A stretch of DNA of 42,754 nt from Rothia santali (lineage in GTDB: Bacteria > Actinomycetota > Actinomycetes > Actinomycetales > Micrococcaceae), in NCBI RefSeq assembly GCF_024199905.1, contig NZ_JANAFB010000028.1, forward strand, positions 1 to 42,754. Direction: 5' to 3'. Below are positions 39,991 through 42,754 of the stretch, piece by piece; position 1 is the stretch's first letter, and every line of letters begins with the position of its first letter. A program made the position numbers and the translations under genes. The notes beneath the pieces were generated by a model. The model saw nothing but the letters and a program-made list of their open reading frames with translations. It did no database searches and was not told the DNA's origin.

Positions 39991-41019
39991 TCAGAATGTC
40001 CGGTCCTCCTCCGGTTCGGGCAGGGGCTCACCGTACCAGTCGGCGATGAGGTGGTGGGCGATCGAGACGGCGCCGGGCAGGATCAGGCGGCCCGCGCGCA
40101 CCTCGGCGTCGAGCTCCTCGCGGGTGAACCAGCGGACGCGGGAGATCTCCCGGCCGTCGGGGCGGGCGGCGTCGAGGTCCGTCGCGCGGGCCCGGAAGCC
40201 GAGCATGAGCGAGCGCGGGAAGGGCCACGGCTGGGAGCCGCGGTACTCGACCCGGTCCACCGTGATGCCGGCCTCCTCCCAGATCTCCCGGGCCACGGCG
40301 GCCTCGAGGGACTCGCCGGCCTCCACGAAGCCGGCGAAGGTCGAGAACCGGCCCTCGGGCCAGCGGGTCGAGTGGCCGAGCAGGAGGCGCTCGACGCCGT
40401 CGTCGTCGGTGTGCGTGACCGCGGCGATGATCGCGGGGTCGGTGCGCGGGAAGATCTCCCGGTCCTCGGCCAGGCACAGCCGCGCCCAGCCGCCGTGGGA
40501 GATCCGCGTGGCCGAGCCGCAGGCGGGGCAGTGCGGGCTCTCGGAGTGCCAGGTGGCCAGCGCGACGGCGATGGTCGCCCAGGTGGACTCCTCGGCGTCG
40601 AGCCGGGGGGCCGCCTCGCGCAGGCCCTCCCACGTCTCGTCGGGCCGGCCGGGGAGGTCGCCGGGCCAGGGGTCGCCGGCCTCCATCTGCTCGGGCGGGG
40701 ACTCAGGGCGGAAGTCGAGGACCACCGGGGAGCCGTCGGAGTGGGTGCCGAGATGGGCGAGCTCCTGATCCCCGCGCCGCTCCGCGCCCTCGCCGGCCAG
40801 CGCCTCGGCACCGCGCCAAGCCAGCCGGGCCGCGCCGTCCGCCTCGCGCACGGGCAGCGTGCCGTCCCGCAGCTCGAGGACGAGCACCCGCGCGTCGCCC
40901 AGGGCCGCCGCCACCGGGTCGTCCGTCTCCCGCTCCGCGTCGCTCCTGGTCACCGGGTAGGTGCCCAGGAGCACCGTCCCGAGCGGGGAGGCGGGGAAGA
41001 CGTGTCGCGTGGGTCTCAT
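39991..41019 (-). CDS. nudC: NAD(+)/NADH diphosphatase NudC
   Basis: Nudix hydrolase that cleaves NAD(H) to NMN(H) and AMP and can remove NAD caps from RNA. The 342 residues have an N-terminal domain and a zinc-ribbon region with C164, C167 and C182 (HCPACGS, ARLCLAE); only three of the four usual ligands are obvious, and this is common in actinobacterial members. The Nudix box runs from G230 to 252 (GFVEAGESLEAA, REIWEEAGI), and the NADH-pyrophosphatase signature SQPWPFPRS is at 262-270. ATG at 41019 gives MRPTRHVFPAS. The upstream extension runs antisense into the phosphotransferase gene and is rejected. It is divergent from that gene with a 43-bp gap. Confidence 0.94.
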   Translation of the reverse strand: MRPTRHVFPASPLGTVLLGTYPVTRSDAERETDDPVAAALGDARVLVLELRDGTLPVREADGAARLAWRGAEALAGEGAERRGDQELAHLGTHSDGSPVVLDFRPESPPEQMEAGDPWPGDLPGRPDETWEGLREAAPRLDAEESTWATIAVALATWHSESPHCPACGSATRISHGGWARLCLAEDREIFPRTDPAIIAAVTHTDDDGVERLLLGHSTRWPEGRFSTFAGFVEAGESLEAAVAREIWEEAGITVDRVEYRGSQPWPFPRSLMLGFRARATDLDAARPDGREISRVRWFTREELDAEVRAGRLILPGAVSIAHHLIADWYGEPLPEPEEDRTF

Positions 41020-41049
41020 GTTGCTCAGCCGGCTTTCATCTGTCTCTAG

Positions 41050-41055
41050 TAGTCT
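41050..41055 (+). promoter_or_regulatory. -10 element for a leaderless phosphotransferase mRNA
   Basis: TAGTCT, then 7 nt, then GTG at 41063: the same geometry as at trmL. The 7-nt gap contains GAAGGA, so a very short leader with a ribosome-binding site is an alternative. No consensus -35 is seen. Confidence 0.45.
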
Positions 41056-41062
41056 GAAGGAC

Positions 41063-42013
41063 GTGACTTTGACACCGTTAACGTTAGCCGCTCTGGCCTC
41101 GGCGGGAGTCCCGGGGCTCTTCCCCGTGGCCGCGTACCCGCACGAGCCGGACAACCCCGAGTACAGCAGCGCGCTCGTGGTCGACTCGGCGCGCCAGCGG
41201 TGGATCGTGCGGGCGCCGGAGAACATCGAGGCGAGCGTGCGGCTGGAGACCGAGCACGTGATCCTGCACTCGTTCTCGCCGGGGCTGCGCGCCCGGCTGC
41301 CCTTCCAGCTGCCCACGGTGGTCGGATCGGCGGACCGCCACGGGCTGAAGTCCTTCGTCTACCCGGAGATCCCCGGCCAGATCGTGGAGATCGACGAGCT
41401 GGTGCGCCGCTCGCGGGTCGTCTCCCCCGAGCGCGAGCCGCTGGCCACCCAGATCGGCACGGCCCTGGCGACCATCCACACGCTGCCGGTGGAGCTGGTC
41501 CAGGAGGCCGACCTCCCGTTCTACTCGTGGGACCAGTGCCGGCAGCGGATGCTCGCGGAGCTGGACCACGCGGCCGGGACCGGCAAGATCCCCTCGGAGC
41601 TGCTGCGCCGGTGGGAGGGCTGGCTCGAGGACGAGTCGATGTGGCGGTTCAACCCGTCGGTGATCCACGGCGACCTCTCCGAGGAGAACATCGTGCTCGA
41701 CGGCGACCGCATGACCGCGATCCGCGGCTGGCAGGACATGCAGGTGGCCGACCCCGCGAGCGACTTCGCGTGGCTCATGAGCTGCCCCGACCAGGACCTC
41801 GCCGACACGATCCTCGAGGTCTACTCGATGCAGCTGCCGCACGCCCCCGACCCGCACCTGCTGCGCCGGTCCTACCTGCACGCCGAGTTCGCGCTGGCCC
41901 AGTGGCTGGTCCGGGCCGTGGAGCAGGACGACCGCGCCACGATCAGCGAGGCCGTGTCGCTGCTGGAGACCCTCGCGGAGGACCTGCGGGAGTCCGGGGC
42001 GCTCAGCTCCTAG
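41063..42013 (+). CDS. Aminoglycoside/macrolide phosphotransferase-like (APH fold) protein with altered DFG-type residue
   Basis: A 316-residue protein with the APH/choline-kinase fold. The catalytic loop is IHGDLSEENIVLDGD, with H202, D204 and N209. The segment that should carry the metal-binding Asp, normally xIDW in this fold (as in macrolide phosphotransferases), reads AIRGWQDMQVADPASDFAWL: G222 replaces the Asp, although the following ADPASDF is conserved. Activity is therefore uncertain. The N-lobe has VDSARQRWIVRAP and ETEHVIL, a plausible Glu for the lysine pair. GTG at 41063 is chosen over the longer frame, which overlaps nudC. It lies between nudC and the helicase-nuclease gene. No resistance role can be inferred. 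Confidence 0.75.
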   Translation: MTLTPLTLAALASAGVPGLFPVAAYPHEPDNPEYSSALVVDSARQRWIVRAPENIEASVRLETEHVILHSFSPGLRARLPFQLPTVVGSADRHGLKSFVYPEIPGQIVEIDELVRRSRVVSPEREPLATQIGTALATIHTLPVELVQEADLPFYSWDQCRQRMLAELDHAAGTGKIPSELLRRWEGWLEDESMWRFNPSVIHGDLSEENIVLDGDRMTAIRGWQDMQVADPASDFAWLMSCPDQDLADTILEVYSMQLPHAPDPHLLRRSYLHAEFALAQWLVRAVEQDDRATISEAVSLLETLAEDLRESGALSS

Positions 42014-42028
42014 CCGCCCCGGCGGCGC

Positions 42029-42754
42029 CTACAGCAGCCCCAGCAGCCGCGCCAGCTCGCCCTCGTCCGCGATCCGCGCCGGCCTGACCGTCCGGTTCTC
42101 GGCCACGTAGTGGAAGGCCGCCCCGACGTCCTCGAGCGGGACCCCCATGAGCCGCGCGAAGCCGAGCCGGTAGACCGCGAGCTGCACCGCCCGGTGCTCG
42201 AGCCGCGCCCCCGTGGGCACGCGGCCGGTCTTCCAGTCGACCAGCTCCCACTCCGCTCCCCCGGCGGCGGGGTCGTTGCGGAAGACCGCGTCGATGCGCC
42301 CGCGCACCGTGAAGCCGGCGACCGGGGTCTCCAGCGGGAACTCCACGGCCCACGGCTGCCGCTGGTACCACGGGCTGGCCCGGAAGGCCTCCTGGAGCCG
42401 GCCGAGCTCGGGCTCCGCGCCCTCCTCCGGGTCCGTCAGGGCCTCGCCGAGGTCCAGCATGGCGGGGCTGCCGAAGTGCTCCTCGACCCACTCGTGGAAC
42501 CGGGTCCCGGCGCGCGCCTGCGGGGCGGGACGGCGCGGCATCGGCCTCCGGAGCCCGGATCTGACCTGCTCGGGGTCCTCCGCGAGGCCCACGAGCAGGG
42601 ACGCGCTGACGTGGGTGGGCGGGGCGGCCTCGGCCGGCGCCGCGGCGCGCTCCCGGCGCAGGGCCAGCAGCAGCTCGGTCTCCTCCGTCCAGGCCCGGGC
42701 CGTCCGGGCGTCGTCGTCCTCCTCGGGGTCCGCGGTCCGGGCGGGGGCCGACGC
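42029..42754 (-). CDS. AdnA/AdnB-type helicase-nuclease, C-terminal nuclease domain (5' end outside window)
   Basis: This is the C-terminal 241 residues of a RecB/UvrD-type helicase with a PD-(D/E)XK nuclease, which processes double-strand breaks in actinobacteria. The nuclease motifs are the Asp in RGRIDAVF and the DWK in ELVDWKTG, followed by HRAVQLAVYRLG. The lead-in LRRPMPRRPAPQARAGTRFHEWVEEHF is typical of AdnA/AdnB proteins. The frame is open from the window edge, so the apparent start at 42592 is not real. Position next to nudC and uvrD2-like genes corresponds to the mycobacterial AdnB locus (Rv3201c), so AdnB is the likelier identity. Confidence 0.85.
   Translation of the reverse strand, partial: ASAPARTADPEEDDDARTARAWTEETELLLALRRERAAAPAEAAPPTHVSASLLVGLAEDPEQVRSGLRRPMPRRPAPQARAGTRFHEWVEEHFGSPAMLDLGEALTDPEEGAEPELGRLQEAFRASPWYQRQPWAVEFPLETPVAGFTVRGRIDAVFRNDPAAGGAEWELVDWKTGRVPTGARLEHRAVQLAVYRLGFARLMGVPLEDVGAAFHYVAENRTVRPARIADEGELARLLGLL

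Overview
The window is very GC-rich chromosomal DNA from a high-GC Gram-positive bacterium (Actinomycetota). The gene content supports this: WhiB1, PdtaS, MtrA-MtrB-LpqB, a mycobacterial-type SecA and the conserved order mtrA-mtrB-lpqB-comF-hpf-secA. A galactofuranan synthesis/export block and several apparently leaderless genes fit as well. I infer Micrococcales, perhaps Micrococcaceae, but the sequence alone does not fix the genus. I see no prophage, transposon, CRISPR array or rRNA.

Layout. (1) 1-1.8 kb: the end of an iron-siderophore ABC importer, whose substrate-binding protein is fused in frame to the second permease, followed by an intact ATPase. (2) 1.8-6.7 kb, minus strand: glf, glfT2, wzm and wzt, a tightly coupled unit that makes UDP-galactofuranose, polymerises galactan and exports it. 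(3) 6.9-9.7 kb: a four-helix membrane protein, whiB1 and the sensor kinase pdtaS. (4) 10-20.1 kb: a small Rv3235-family gene, then the minus-strand run mtrA, mtrB, lpqB, comF, hpf, secA. (5) 20.3-25.3 kb: a MetE-like protein, chorismate mutase, the tRNA-thiolation pair cysteine desulfurase/mnmA, and trmL. (6) 25.4-30.2 kb: an HtrA-type protease, a membrane-anchored coiled-coil protein and pspA (envelope stress), then a zinc-site ArsR repressor. (7) 30.4-30.6 kb: an initiator tRNA with a clear promoter. (8) 31-42.75 kb: a UPF0182 membrane protein, a PDZ/Lon-type protease, a zincin-like protein, a YgjP-type metalloprotein, an E1-like protein with a zinc-type cysteine pattern, a UvrD helicase, nudC, a phosphotransferase, and the end of an AdnA/AdnB-type helicase-nuclease.

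The strongest unusual signals are these. Five conserved genes (comF, lpqB, htrA, the coiled-coil protein and the YgjP-like gene) are broken by at least six frame changes in GC-rich runs. The siderophore fusion sits at the window edge. Short tandem repeats are frequent, and at two loci (lpqB and the PDZ/Lon protease) they run across the stop codon. The paired frame changes and the fusion may be assembly errors or real decay; read-level data would decide. I found no clear new multi-gene system. The best lead is the orphan E1-like protein at 37.5 kb.
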